Shown here: in pieces, positions 1 to 8,532 of the stretch
How the letters are laid out: each line of letters starts with the position of its first letter
How positions within the stretch are numbered: the first letter of the stretch is position 1
DNA from: Aldehydirespirator sp963667505
GTDB lineage: Bacteria; Actinomycetota; Acidimicrobiia; Acidimicrobiales; Aldehydirespiratoraceae
Assembly: GCA_963667505.2 (NCBI GenBank)
Contig: OY763490.2
Span: 2,170,001 to 2,234,000 of the forward strand
Length of the DNA: 64,000 nt
Direction: 5' to 3'
Position numbers and translations under genes: made by a program
Notes under the pieces: model-generated
Database searches by the model: none
Told to the model about the DNA's origin: nothing
The model's input: the letters and a program-made list of their open reading frames with translations, nothing else

Positions 1-613
1 CGCCCCCGGCAGCCGGCCGCAGCGTCGTGTCGGCGAACAGTCTCCGAGTCTCGGGCGGTACCCGCGCGAATCCCGACGCCTTCGCCAGCAAGGTCGCGAG
101 AGCCTGGGGTGACTCGAAGTGCTGCTGGCGGCGCCGGGCCCTGCTGGACAGTCCCTGGCACACCGTCTCCATCTCATCGAGATCGGCACCGGACGGGTAG
201 ATCGGCGGGTCGAACAGCACGAGCGCCGTGAAAGTCGGCTCCTGCTGCTCGTGCATCAGCGCCACCATTGCCGACAACGAATGGAACACCCCGATGCTCG
301 GCTTCGCCCCGAAGCTGGCACTCACCCCGTCGAGGATGCGGCAGTTGTCATCAACCAGTGTCGGCAAGTTGTGGATCCGTAGCGGAGTGACCGCATTCCA
401 TCCGTGGCTGCGCAGGTCATAGACGACCAAGTCGAAGTGCTCAGCCAGCAGCGACCAGAACGGCCAGTACGAGTCGACCGCGAAGCCGAGACCGCAGCTC
501 AGCACCAAGCGAGGACCGTCGGCGTTGCCGTGTCGTCGGAGCACCGTCGTTGCGCCATGCTCGAGACGAACCTCCGCGGTCGCCAATGGCTCCGGCAACA
601 CCCAAGGATCCAC
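1..613 (-). CDS. alpha/beta hydrolase, 3' end cut by window edge
   Basis: About 204 codons are visible and the C-terminus lies outside the window. The protein reads as an alpha/beta-hydrolase N-terminal half. It has a strand and oxyanion region (VLSCGLGF, about residue 37), the YDLRSHGWN turn common in this fold (about 65-73), and a nucleophile elbow FHSLS with Ser112 as likely nucleophile, where Phe and Ser replace the usual flanking glycines. The GTG start at 613 is fixed by an in-frame TGA directly upstream and a GGAGG seven bases before it. It lies downstream of the ABC-2 exporter genes on the same strand, after a gap of 94 bases. Substrate unknown; the catalytic Asp/His cannot be seen. 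Confidence 0.75.
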   Translation of the reverse strand, partial: MDPWVLPEPLATAEVRLEHGATTVLRRHGNADGPRLVLSCGLGFAVDSYWPFWSLLAEHFDLVVYDLRSHGWNAVTPLRIHNLPTLVDDNCRILDGVSASFGAKPSIGVFHSLSAMVALMHEQQEPTFTALVLFDPPIYPSGADLDEMETVCQGLSSRARRRQQHFESPQALATLLAKASGFARVPPETRRLFADTTLRPAAGG

Positions 614-707
614 TCACTAACCTCCAGCCGATCTTTCAACTCGTTGCAAACGTCCAGAGTAGTTCATCGTTGACGGTGCTGCCGACGAGCGCGGGTTGCT
701 TCAGGTG

Positions 708-1496
708 CTAGGCAACCTCTAGGCGGTTGAGCCGGATTGCGGCCAGGACCAGGCTGGCTGCTGTCACCGCGGCCAGCACGATCAGCGCGGTGGCGGTGGT
801 GTAGGCGTCGATGCTCAGATCGACCTCCGCGATGCGGGTCAGCAGCGACCGGCTGTAGCCGCGCAGCGACAGGCGGGCCGCGAAGTCGCCGAGCCCCACG
901 GCCAGGCCCTCCCACAGCAGGACGTAGCCGATGCCCCACATGATCGGCTTCTTGAGCAGCAGGCCCACGAGGACGAACAGCGACGAGTAGGCGACCGTGC
1001 CCAGCGCAGCCGCCCACAGCCCTCCCAGCATCAGGTCTGAGGAGCCGGCGGCTCGGTCGGCCGCGAGCCAGCCCCCCAGAACGGTCGGCACCACCGTGAG
1101 AGGCAGCGCGGCGGTGACCGCCGCGGCCGCCGCGCCGGCCACCACCGGCGCCCGGCCCATGGGGCGCAGCCACAGGTACACCAGGGTTCCGTCCTCGCGG
1201 GTGTCGCCCAGCACCGAGGAACCGAACACCAGCGACACGATGGGCACCAGGATGATCAGCCCGAAACCGTCGGCGTAGCCGGCGCCGTCGCGAAGCAGCT
1301 GATCGGCTGACAGCGCCTCGTCGGCGTCGGCCAAGCCGACCAGCCAGCCCACCAGGATCATCAGCCCGCCGAGCCCGCCGAGCGCGAGGAGCTTGCCCGG
1401 CGTCACGACCTGGCGGACCAGCACCCGGTACGTCAGCACCGCGGCTCGCAGGGCGGGCACATGCCGACGCGGCCGTGTCGCCAGCGGCGAGGTCAT
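708..1496 (-). CDS. ABC-2 type transporter permease subunit
   Basis: 262-residue integral membrane protein with about six hydrophobic segments and a short basic N-terminus, typical of the ABC-2/NatB-like permeases that pair with a separate ATPase to export drugs, lipids or polymers. A hydrophobic helix starts near residue 36 (GKLLALGGLGG) and others follow to the C-terminus. The ATG at 1496 overlaps the TGA of a 31-codon micro-ORF that links it to the ATPase gene upstream. The first two junction codons (Met-Thr) match those of the micro-ORF because the junction is duplicated. Exported substrate unknown. Confidence 0.85.
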   Translation of the reverse strand: MTSPLATRPRRHVPALRAAVLTYRVLVRQVVTPGKLLALGGLGGLMILVGWLVGLADADEALSADQLLRDGAGYADGFGLIILVPIVSLVFGSSVLGDTREDGTLVYLWLRPMGRAPVVAGAAAAAVTAALPLTVVPTVLGGWLAADRAAGSSDLMLGGLWAAALGTVAYSSLFVLVGLLLKKPIMWGIGYVLLWEGLAVGLGDFAARLSLRGYSRSLLTRIAEVDLSIDAYTTATALIVLAAVTAASLVLAAIRLNRLEVA

Positions 1497-1588
1497 CGTC
1501 GTTCCACCGGACGCGCCGTCGCTGCTCCGTCCGGCAGGCCGTTGCCGCTGGACCGAGCAGGCTGCGGTCTCTCCGCCAGGCAGGTCAT
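1493..1588 (-). CDS. micro-ORF of 31 codons formed by duplicated ATPase/permease junction
   Basis: A 31-codon frame begins with an ATG that overlaps the TGA of the ATPase gene (ATGA at 1585-1588). It ends with a TGA that overlaps the ATG of the permease gene (ATGA at 1493-1496). A 19-bp identical direct repeat, 1490-1508 and 1582-1600, puts the two junctions 92 bp apart. As a result the peptide starts Met-Thr like the permease and ends Val-Glu-Arg-Arg like the ATPase. Whether the peptide is stable is unknown; it could serve only as a translational relay. Confidence 0.35.
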   Translation of the reverse strand: MTCLAERPQPARSSGNGLPDGAATARPVERR

Positions 1589-2607
1589 CGTCGTTCCACC
1601 AGATAGCGGAACACCGACTCGAGGTCCTCGTCGAGGGGGGCGACCCGCGACAGGCGGGCGGTCAGCCTCTGCGCCAGCGGCGCGACCTCCCGGCCGAGGC
1701 GGTCGACGTCGCGGGTGTCCACGATGAGGGAGTCCGCGCCCACACTCACGCCCACGGCCGTGCCCGACTCGACCAGGGCGGCTGCGAACTGCCGGGGCCG
1801 GTCCACGCCGATGCGGATGCGGTGGGGGCGGTCGTCCATCAGCTCGCGCAGCTCGCGGTAGTCGCCGCTGGCCGCCAGTCGGCCCTGGGCGATCACCAGG
1901 ATCCGGGAACCGAGCCGGGCGACCTCCTCGAGCACGTGGCTGGACACCAGCACGCAGCGGCCCTCGTCGCCCAAGCCGTGGAACAGCTCGATCATGCGTC
2001 GGCGCTGCACCGGGTCGAGGCCGGTGAGCGGCTCGTCGAGGATCAGCACCTCGGGGTCGTGCACCAGCGCGGCGGCCAGTTTCACCCGCTGGCGCATGCC
2101 CTTGGAGTACCCCGACACCGATCGGGAGTCGTCGGGGTCGAGGTCGACGATCCCGAGGGCGCGGCGGGCGGCTCGGTCGGGCTCGGGCACGCCCTCGGTG
2201 GCCGCGGCCAGCGAGACGAACTGCATGGCGCTGAGACGGTCGAACAGGCCGTCCTGCTGGGGGGCCAGCCCGATCCTGCCTCTCACGTCGCGGTCGCGGC
2301 GGGCGTCGGCGCCGAGCACCCGGACCGTGCCCTTGGTGGGCGGCGTCAGCCCGCACATGACCCTGAACAGCGTGGACTTGCCCGCGCCGTTGGGGCCCAG
2401 CAGGGCGGTGACCCCGGATCGCACCCCGAAGGTCACGTCGGACACGGCCACCACATCGCCGAACACCTTCGACACGCCGTTCACCTCGATCATGGCCGAG
2501 CCGTCCGGCGGCGGCGGAGGCGGCGTCCGGCCGCCGGCGGGAGGACTGGCCGGCGGCGGAAGCACCGACGGCCCCGAGGGACCCGTACTCGAGTCAGCGC
2601 CGTTCAT
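1585..2607 (-). CDS. ABC transporter ATP-binding protein (ABC-2/CcmA-NatA type)
   Basis: 340 residues. After a Pro-rich N-terminal stretch of about 38 residues comes a complete ABC domain: Walker A LGPNGAGKST (70-79), signature SGYSKGMRQR, Walker B VLILDEP and the switch His in SSHVLEE. A C-terminal extension of about 100 residues is typical of CcmA/NatA-like exporters. I chose the ATG at 2607 because it overlaps the stop of the preceding permease (ATGA, 2604-2607). An internal ATG at 2493 (MIEVNG) would remove the Pro-rich part and is a real alternative. It energises the flanking ABC-2 permeases. Confidence 0.88.
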   Translation of the reverse strand: MNGADSSTGPSGPSVLPPPASPPAGGRTPPPPPPDGSAMIEVNGVSKVFGDVVAVSDVTFGVRSGVTALLGPNGAGKSTLFRVMCGLTPPTKGTVRVLGADARRDRDVRGRIGLAPQQDGLFDRLSAMQFVSLAAATEGVPEPDRAARRALGIVDLDPDDSRSVSGYSKGMRQRVKLAAALVHDPEVLILDEPLTGLDPVQRRRMIELFHGLGDEGRCVLVSSHVLEEVARLGSRILVIAQGRLAASGDYRELRELMDDRPHRIRIGVDRPRQFAAALVESGTAVGVSVGADSLIVDTRDVDRLGREVAPLAQRLTARLSRVAPLDEDLESVFRYLVERR

Positions 2608-3587
2608 CGGCTCAGCGCCAGTCGCCGGTAGCGCCACCACACGACGCCCGCGCCGAGGGCCACCCATACGAGGTTGGCACCGACCACGAAGAGCGTCGAG
2701 AGTTGGGCGCGCTTGTGGAGCGGATTGACCTCGCCGTCGCCGGGCACCTCCGGCGGCTCGGCCGAGTAGATCCGCTGCTTGAGCTCGTCGGAGATCCCGC
2801 CGAGGTCGAAGGCGTAGAACTGCTCCGTCATCTTGGCGCCCTCCACCAGGGCGAGCGTCAGGCCGCCGCTGCCCCACAGCAGCAGGATCACGCCGATGGA
2901 GGCGAAGGCCCGGCGGTCGGTGAGGCTCGCCGCGGCCAGGCTGGCAGCAGTGAAGGCGGCCGAGATGGCTGCGCCGGCCGCGATGATGCGCACGAAGATC
3001 TTGATCCACTCGACGAGCCCGTCGGGCCCCGAGCCCTCAATGGTGTAGGCCACCAGCAGGAACAGCACGGGCCCGACGGTCAGCACGGCCAGGGTCAGCG
3101 CCACCGCCAGAGCCTTGGCCGTCAGGTAGCTCCACCGCTGAAGCGGGGTGGACAGGTAGAGCGGCAGCATCCCGCTGCGGCGGTCGGCGACCAGGATGTC
3201 GGGCACGACGATGCCGCAGTAGAAGAACAGGGCGACGGTGATGAAGCCGTAGTACTCGTGGTAGTCGGGGAGGATCTCGTCGGTGATCACGTCGATGTCG
3301 AGCACTACCGCCAAGCCGACGAACACCACGCCGGGGACCAGCGCGATCACCACCGCCAGCCACGGCAGGATCTTGTGGCGGGCGCTGCGCCCCAGGCCGA
3401 GGGTGTGGCGCACCGAGTACCGCACGACGGAGCGGATCGCTCCGGGCAAACCGGTGCGCGGCCCGTCGTAGGACCGGTAGCCCTGGTCGATGATCCGAGC
3501 CGCGTCAGCGTCGGCGGCGTCGGTCGGGGCGGAGGGGTCGGCGGTCGGGGCGGAGGGGTCGGCGGTCGGGGCGGAGGGGTCGCTCAT
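2604..3587 (-). CDS. ABC-2 type transporter permease with repeated N-terminal tail
   Basis: 327-residue membrane protein with about six to seven hydrophobic helices. Its first 22 residues hold three copies of a seven-residue unit (ADPSAPT-like), encoded by 21-bp tandem DNA repeats at 3520-3582, before the conserved part begins. The start at 3587 overlaps the stop of a 13-codon micro-ORF, and its stop overlaps the start of the next ATPase. The gene is therefore translationally coupled on both sides. It probably forms the channel used by one or both flanking ATPases. The repeated tail looks like a recent slippage product and is likely to be cytoplasmic. Confidence 0.85.
   Translation of the reverse strand: MSDPSAPTADPSAPTADPSAPTDAADADAARIIDQGYRSYDGPRTGLPGAIRSVVRYSVRHTLGLGRSARHKILPWLAVVIALVPGVVFVGLAVVLDIDVITDEILPDYHEYYGFITVALFFYCGIVVPDILVADRRSGMLPLYLSTPLQRWSYLTAKALAVALTLAVLTVGPVLFLLVAYTIEGSGPDGLVEWIKIFVRIIAAGAAISAAFTAASLAAASLTDRRAFASIGVILLLWGSGGLTLALVEGAKMTEQFYAFDLGGISDELKQRIYSAEPPEVPGDGEVNPLHKRAQLSTLFVVGANLVWVALGAGVVWWRYRRLALSR
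3520..3582 (-). repeat. three 21-bp tandem repeats, in frame
   Basis: Units at 3562-3582 and 3541-3561 are identical and a third, nearly complete unit lies at 3520-3540. Because 21 is a multiple of three they add seven-residue units (Ala-Asp-Pro-Ser-Ala-Pro-Thr) to the permease N-terminus without breaking the frame. Confidence 0.8.
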
Positions 3588-3625
3588 CGAGCCGCGTCCT
3601 CGATCGGAGCGGAGGGGTCGCTCAT
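3584..3625 (-). CDS. micro-ORF of 13 codons between two coupled ABC genes
   Basis: A 33-bp direct repeat with one mismatch (3571-3603 and 3609-3641, period 38) duplicates the junction of the upstream ATPase gene and the permease gene. The inserted copy encodes a 13-residue peptide that begins like the permease (MSDPSAP) and ends like the ATPase (EDAAR). Its ATG overlaps the ATPase stop (3622-3625) and its TGA overlaps the permease ATG (3584-3587). It may be an accidental by-product or a translational relay. Confidence 0.35.
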   Translation of the reverse strand: MSDPSAPIEDAAR

Positions 3626-4608
3626 CGGGCCGCGTCCTCGAAGAGGTCCTCGAGGGTGCGGCGCCGGGTGTCGAGGCGGCGGATGCGGGCGCCGGCCGCG
3701 GCCACCGCGTCGCGGGACCGGTCGCAGAGCTCCTCGAACCCCGCGCCCCGCAGGGCCAGCGTGGCCTCGTGGCGTCTTACGTCGATGCCTCCGGCCCGCA
3801 GCGCGGCCTCCACCGCGTCGACCGACCCGGCGGGCTCGGCCACGTCCACCAGTTCGAGGGTGATGCCGTCGCCCGCGCCGACGAGGTCGCTGATGGGCCC
3901 GCAGGCCACGAGCCGGCCTGCGTTCAGGGCCACGATGTTGTCGCAGACCCGCTCCACTTCCTCGAGCTGGTGCGACGACAGCACGACATTGATCGAGAAG
4001 TCGCGGCTGATCTGGCCGATGAGGGTCAGCATCTCGCTGCGCTGCACGGGGTCGAGGCCGTCGGTGGGCTCGTCGAGCAGCACCAGCTTGGGGTCCGAGG
4101 CGATGGCTTGGGCCAGCTTGACCCGCTGGCGCTGGCCGGTGGACATGGTGCCCAGCGTCCGGAGGCGCTCCTCGCCCAGCCCGACCAGCCACAGGGTGTC
4201 CGAGGCCCGGTTGCGGGCCTCGACGCGGGGCAGGCCCTGGACCTCGGCGAGGTGGCGCACGAAGTCGACCGCCCTCATCTCGTCGGGCAGCACGTTGCGC
4301 TCGGGCGCGAACCCCACCATCGCCCTGAGCCGGTGGCCTGCCTTCTGCGGGTCGACACCCAGCACGGTGACCGAGCCCGAGGTGGGCACGCGCAGGCCCA
4401 GCATGGCGTTGAGCAGCGTGGTCTTGCCCGCGCCGTTGGCGCCGACGAGCCCGGTCACGCCCTCCTGCATCGCGAGTTCGAGATCGTCGAGGGCGACCGT
4501 CGGGCCGAAACGCTGCGTCAGCCCCTGCGCTTCGACCATCGACACCGCGGCAGCATATGGCTGACCTGCGGCCTTGCCGCGCGCCGGCTTCGGCGCGGCC
4601 TCGTCCAT
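3622..4608 (-). CDS. ABC transporter ATP-binding protein (second exporter ATPase)
   Basis: 328 residues with Walker A VGANGAGKTT, signature STGQRQRVKLA, Walker B LVLLDEP and a switch His (SSHQLEE), followed by a C-terminal extension of about 90 residues. It is first in the minus-strand run ATPase, permease, ATPase, permease, so the locus encodes two ABC-2 pairs or one heteromeric exporter. The ATG at 4608 gives a 23-residue leader before the conserved MVEAQGL start, which is itself a possible ATG. No function beyond export can be assigned. Confidence 0.86.
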   Translation of the reverse strand: MDEAAPKPARGKAAGQPYAAAVSMVEAQGLTQRFGPTVALDDLELAMQEGVTGLVGANGAGKTTLLNAMLGLRVPTSGSVTVLGVDPQKAGHRLRAMVGFAPERNVLPDEMRAVDFVRHLAEVQGLPRVEARNRASDTLWLVGLGEERLRTLGTMSTGQRQRVKLAQAIASDPKLVLLDEPTDGLDPVQRSEMLTLIGQISRDFSINVVLSSHQLEEVERVCDNIVALNAGRLVACGPISDLVGAGDGITLELVDVAEPAGSVDAVEAALRAGGIDVRRHEATLALRGAGFEELCDRSRDAVAAAGARIRRLDTRRRTLEDLFEDAAR

Positions 4609-4793
4609 GCATCCACTCTGCGGCCGGCGGCCTCGCCCCCCAATCGGGGACATCCCTGAAGTTCCCCCGACGCCCAGGGCGCGACTCAACGGGCTCGGAT
4701 CCAAGCCATGGAGCTTTGCCGGATCGGGCCTCGTGGCGGTTTGCCTTCTATCTTGGGCACCCGCACCAGCAACGACCGGGCCGAGAGACGCCG

Positions 4794-5666
4794 ATGACTG
4801 TTCCGACCTACCAACTGCACCATCTGTGCATCTTCGAGAAGCAACCCCGCGACGCCATGTGGAACTGGCTGCGCTGGTACCACGCCATTCCCGCCTACTA
4901 CTGGGAGGGTGTCGCCGACCTGCACCACACGGGCGAGGGCGGCGTGGACTACACGTTCCTGGCCTGCGGGGCGCCGTTCCAGATGCAGCTGGAGTCGCCG
5001 CCGTACCAGTTCGAGTACGAGCGCAACTGGTTCGCCGAGCACGACTCGGGCATCAACCACATCTGCTGGATCGTGCCCAGCGCCTACGACACCGTCGACC
5101 ACCTCCAGTCGAACGGCGCCACCGTGGCCATGCCCTACGAGGAGTTCGGAGACACCTACCACGGCTTCGTGGCCATCGACCCCGAGGGCCGCTGGGTGGA
5201 GATCATGTCGTACCCGAGCGAGTTCAAGACCCCCGACGTGGAGTTCCGCCCGGTGGGGCATCCCGGTCTGCAGACCCTGGGGGTGGTGCAGCTGTGCCGC
5301 GACCTCGACAGCCAGGTCGAGTGGTACACCGACGTGCTGGGGCAGCGGATCATCCTCGACGCCCGCAGCGGCAACGACGGGCTGGTGTACCTGGCCGACC
5401 ACACCTACGAGGACCGCCAGTGCGTGAACGTGCTGGCCACCCCCAGCACCGAGGCCGAGCACGCCCTGATGGAGCGCCACGGCCCGGTGATCTCCACCGT
5501 CCTGTACCAGGCCGGCGACGTGGACGCCGCTTGGCGCGACGCGGTGGCCGCCGGCTTCGGCGAGGTGGCCGCCCCCGCCCACGACGACCGCATCGGGGCC
5601 CGCACCGGATATCTGCGCGAGCCCAGCGGCAACCTGGTGCAGGTGCGCGAGCGACTGGCTGCCTGA
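4794..5666 (+). CDS. VOC-family protein with two glyoxalase/dioxygenase-like domains
   Basis: 290 residues forming two vicinal-oxygen-chelate modules. The first spans about 1-140 with HHLCIFEK near the start and the Glu-bearing WVEIMSYP strand near residue 140. The second spans about 150-290 and ends in a PSGNLVQVRE-type strand. This layout occurs in extradiol dioxygenases, glyoxalases and isomerases, which bind a metal through His/Glu residues. A more exact reaction cannot be read from sequence. ATG at 4794; the next VOC gene begins two bases after its stop. It is transcribed divergently from the exporter genes. Confidence 0.85.
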   Translation: MTVPTYQLHHLCIFEKQPRDAMWNWLRWYHAIPAYYWEGVADLHHTGEGGVDYTFLACGAPFQMQLESPPYQFEYERNWFAEHDSGINHICWIVPSAYDTVDHLQSNGATVAMPYEEFGDTYHGFVAIDPEGRWVEIMSYPSEFKTPDVEFRPVGHPGLQTLGVVQLCRDLDSQVEWYTDVLGQRIILDARSGNDGLVYLADHTYEDRQCVNVLATPSTEAEHALMERHGPVISTVLYQAGDVDAAWRDAVAAGFGEVAAPAHDDRIGARTGYLREPSGNLVQVRERLAA

Positions 5667-5668
5667 GC

Positions 5669-6136
5669 TTGCGCGTTCGGGGGATCCACCACGTCGGTTT
5701 GGTGGTTCGCGACTTGGACGCGGCGGTCGCCTTCTACGGGGCGCTGCTCGACATGGAGATCATCGGCCGGGACCGGTGGCGAGATCCCGACCCTGGCGCC
5801 GACAGCGCAGTGGGGCTGGTCGGATCCTCCGCCGACGGCGTGATGATGCGCGGATCGAGCAGCTACCTGGAGTTGTGGCAGTACCACGCCCCCGACCGGG
5901 TCGGGGACGATCCCGCCGACCGGGGCGCCCAAGAGCTGGGGCTGCGCCATCTCGCCGTCGAGGTGGACGACGTGGGCGCTGCCCTCGACCGGCTCGTCGA
6001 ACTGGGCGGCTCCCGGACGGGCGACCCGCTGCGCTTCGACCACGGCGGCGAGGCGGTGTACTGCCGGGACCCCTTCGGCACCATCATCGAGTTCATGTCG
6101 GTCGGCTCGTCCGGCGAGTCGCTCGACGAGCTCTAG
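5669..6136 (+). CDS. VOC-family protein, single domain
   Basis: 155-residue single VOC domain (IHHVGLVVRDLDAAVAFY at the start, FGTIIEFMS near the end). Metal-ligand candidates are His near residue 6, His in LGLRHLAVE and Glu in IIEFM. The only plausible start close to the upstream stop is TTG at 5669, so the two VOC genes are nearly contiguous and probably co-translated. The stop region (6119-6140) is copied imperfectly at 6190-6211 downstream. Function within the VOC superfamily is undetermined. Confidence 0.8.
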   Translation: MRVRGIHHVGLVVRDLDAAVAFYGALLDMEIIGRDRWRDPDPGADSAVGLVGSSADGVMMRGSSSYLELWQYHAPDRVGDDPADRGAQELGLRHLAVEVDDVGAALDRLVELGGSRTGDPLRFDHGGEAVYCRDPFGTIIEFMSVGSSGESLDEL

Positions 6137-6211
6137 CCCGGCCCGGTTTCAGCCCGCCGTCGGCGTTCCAGTCGACCTGGATCGTGCCATCGCTCGACGA
6201 GATGTAGCCCG
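6119..6211 (+). repeat. direct repeat of a gene end (22 bp, 20/22 identical)
   Basis: The last codons and TAG of the VOC gene (6119-6140) reappear at 6190-6211, 71 bp downstream. It is a short-range duplication at a gene boundary like those at 1490, 3571, 10777 and 60569. Confidence 0.6.
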
Positions 6212-6217
6212 AACCCC

Positions 6218-7051
6218 TCAGTCCTCCATCAGGCGCATGGGGTCGCCCATGTCGTGGTAGCCGAGGTAGCCGCCGCCCACCGCCGAAGCGTCGTACAGGG
6301 CGTAGCCCAGCAGTTCCTGGGCCCGCCGGGGCAGGCTGCGGGCCACCTCGGGCGGGATGTTGGTGTAGCTGTTCTCCACCGGCCGCAGCCAGCCGCAGCA
6401 GTAGCCGGTGGACAGCGCCCGTCTCCATCGGTCGCTCGTCCGGTTGGCGCCGCCGGCGTGCAGCGTGTCGCCCCTGAAGAACAGCACCGAGCCGGCAGGC
6501 AACGAGCAGGCGGCTACTTCTTCAGGGGCGGGCTGGCGACCGGACTCCCAGAGGTGACTGCCGGGCACCACCAGCGTGCCGCCCATCTCGGGGGTGATGT
6601 CGACCAGAGCGGCAATGCTGTTGACGATCATCGGCGCCGCCGGGCGGGCAAAGTTCCAGGCGTCGTCGTCTCGGTGGAACGGCTGGGCCGACTCCCCCGG
6701 ACCGATGTCGATGACCTCGCCGTCGTTGAGGACGAGCGTGGGACTTATCGGTCCAACCACCGCCTCGGCGAAGCCAAGCAGCCGCTCGTCGAGCATGATC
6801 TCCACGAAGCTGGGCGCCTTGGCACACAGGCCCTGGAGCCGCCGGGTGCGCCGCCCGAGGAACTCGTCGGACGTATCAGAGCCCGAGTCGGTGCCGCGGT
6901 GGGCACCGAGCCAGGGGGCGAGCTCTGAGTTGAACCGCGCCAGCAGGTCGGGCGAGAGCCACCCGTCGACAATCACGCCCCCGTCACGCTCGTTGGCCTC
7001 GACGATGTCGTCCACCGTGCAGTCCGGAGGCAGCCTCTCCAGTTCAGGCAT
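6218..7051 (-). CDS. Phytanoyl-CoA dioxygenase (PhyH) family oxygenase
   Basis: 277 residues with the double-stranded beta-helix iron site of Fe(II)/2-oxoglutarate PhyH enzymes: His126-x-Asp128 in PFHRDDD and distal His198 in GDTLHAGGAN, followed by an Arg-rich RWRRAL segment that probably binds 2-oxoglutarate. Such enzymes hydroxylate lipids, osmolytes or natural products. Substrate unknown. The gene diverges from the Ldh2-type dehydrogenase at 7121 across a 69-base gap, so the two may share regulation. Downstream it converges on the VOC gene. Confidence 0.9.
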   Translation of the reverse strand: MPELERLPPDCTVDDIVEANERDGGVIVDGWLSPDLLARFNSELAPWLGAHRGTDSGSDTSDEFLGRRTRRLQGLCAKAPSFVEIMLDERLLGFAEAVVGPISPTLVLNDGEVIDIGPGESAQPFHRDDDAWNFARPAAPMIVNSIAALVDITPEMGGTLVVPGSHLWESGRQPAPEEVAACSLPAGSVLFFRGDTLHAGGANRTSDRWRRALSTGYCCGWLRPVENSYTNIPPEVARSLPRRAQELLGYALYDASAVGGGYLGYHDMGDPMRLMED

Positions 7052-7120
7052 CGCTTCTGCAGGTAGTCATGGGCGAGAGTCTTGCAGCATCCTGAACCGG
7101 TCGAACGAAGGGAGCCGGTC

Positions 7121-8263
7121 ATGAGCGACCCCGACGCTTCAGAGGGCGGTGCCATGCGGCGGGAGGATCCCGACTTTCTGGAGCACTGCTACCGCCGAGT
7201 GCTGGGCGAGCTGGGGTTCTCGGCCGAGCACGCCGCGGTGGTGGCCGGCTGTGTTTCCGACGGGGACCGCAACGGGAAGCTCACCCAGGGCATGGGTGTG
7301 TTCGAGATCCCGGTGCTGCTGGCCCGCACCGGCACGATGGACGTGACTGCGGTGCCGGAAGTGGTCGACGAGGGACCGACATGGCTGGTGATCGACGCCC
7401 GCCGGTCGTCAGGCCAGTGGGCCATCACGATGGCCACCACCGCGGCCATCGCCAAAGCCCGTGAGCACGCCATCGCCATCGCCTTCGTGCGGGACTTCAA
7501 CGACGCCGGCGCCTTCGGCACCTACGTCCGGATGGCGGCCCGCGAGGGGATGCTCGCCATGGCTACGAACAACAGCCTGCCGCTGGTATCGCCTTGGGGC
7601 GGGATGGAGAACGTGCTGTCGGGGGCGCCGTTCTCGGCCGCGTCGCCCGGCGGCGAGCACCCACCCATCGTCAGCGACATTCAGGCCATCGAGGTCCACG
7701 ACGGCAACCTCAGCGAGGCCTACTTCCAGGGCAAGCGGCTGTCTGGGCCGTACCTGGTGGATCCAGATACCGGGGAGTTGACCGACGACCCGGCCCCCTA
7801 CTTCAAGCAGATGGAGGACTACGGCCGGATCTCGGACTGCGAGGCACCGTCGGTGTTCGGCACACCTCGGCTGTATGCCTTCAACCTGTTCACCGAGATG
7901 CTGGCCGGGCTCATCAACCCCGGCGCCCGGTTAAGCCCCGAGATCGCGGGACCCCCGTCGTACTGGCTGGAGCCCCGCGACGAGGCCCTAACCGGCGGAG
8001 CCTGCGTGATCGTGATCGACCCGTCCCACTGGATGCCCGCCGACGAGGCCGGCCGCAAGTCCGACAGGCTGGTCGAGGCCGTGAAAGGTGCACGCCGACG
8101 GCCGGGAGTGGACGAGATCTTCCTCCCCGGCGAGCGAGGCTGGAGAGCCATGGCCTCATCCGACCCGGTCGAGATCCTCCCCGCCCACTGGGAGTCCTTC
8201 ACGCAGATCGTAGAGAGCGTCGGCCTAGACATCGACACCCTCCGATCCGAGCTCACCGAGTAA
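7121..8263 (+). CDS. Ldh2-family malate/L-lactate/ureidoglycolate-type dehydrogenase
   Basis: 380 residues matching the NAD(P)-dependent Ldh_2 family (YlbC/AllD-like), which is unrelated to Rossmann lactate dehydrogenases. Visible hallmarks are an N-terminal helical domain, the MATNNSLPLVSPWGG segment (about residues 147-161) and an IEVHDGNLSEAYFQGKR-type loop. The ATG at 7121 follows AAGGGAG at a good distance; a longer frame upstream lacks support. Substrate is probably a 2-hydroxy acid (inference from family). Neighbouring PhyH and VOC genes suggest small-molecule oxidation. Confidence 0.85.
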   Translation: MSDPDASEGGAMRREDPDFLEHCYRRVLGELGFSAEHAAVVAGCVSDGDRNGKLTQGMGVFEIPVLLARTGTMDVTAVPEVVDEGPTWLVIDARRSSGQWAITMATTAAIAKAREHAIAIAFVRDFNDAGAFGTYVRMAAREGMLAMATNNSLPLVSPWGGMENVLSGAPFSAASPGGEHPPIVSDIQAIEVHDGNLSEAYFQGKRLSGPYLVDPDTGELTDDPAPYFKQMEDYGRISDCEAPSVFGTPRLYAFNLFTEMLAGLINPGARLSPEIAGPPSYWLEPRDEALTGGACVIVIDPSHWMPADEAGRKSDRLVEAVKGARRRPGVDEIFLPGERGWRAMASSDPVEILPAHWESFTQIVESVGLDIDTLRSELTE

Positions 8264-8310
8264 CGCCGCCTCCGACGACGACGACCGCGGCATACCGCTC
8301 CAATAGACAG

Positions 8311-8330
8311 CCCCGGCCGCAGGGCCGGGG
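8311..8330 (+). terminator. GC-rich hairpin after the Ldh2-type gene
   Basis: Perfect 8-bp stem CCCCGGCC/GGCCGGGG with a four-base loop, 48 bases after the stop. No T tract follows, as is common in actinobacterial terminators, so the call rests on position and stem strength. Confidence 0.45.
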
Positions 8331-8532
8331 CCGTTGGCCCGGGGCTACTCACCCCCGGGGGGGTGCCCAACACTGTATCTCCGCGGTGTCTGACGCGCCA
8401 GACCGGGACTGCCTCGTGGAGATGGTCCACGAGCTGCACAGCCTGAATGCGGGGGTCGAAGTAACGGCCGAGCACGTCAACCCCGCCAGTGCACCGCCGC
8501 ACATGTGGTCAGGCCCGAGGCCGTGGGTCTCG

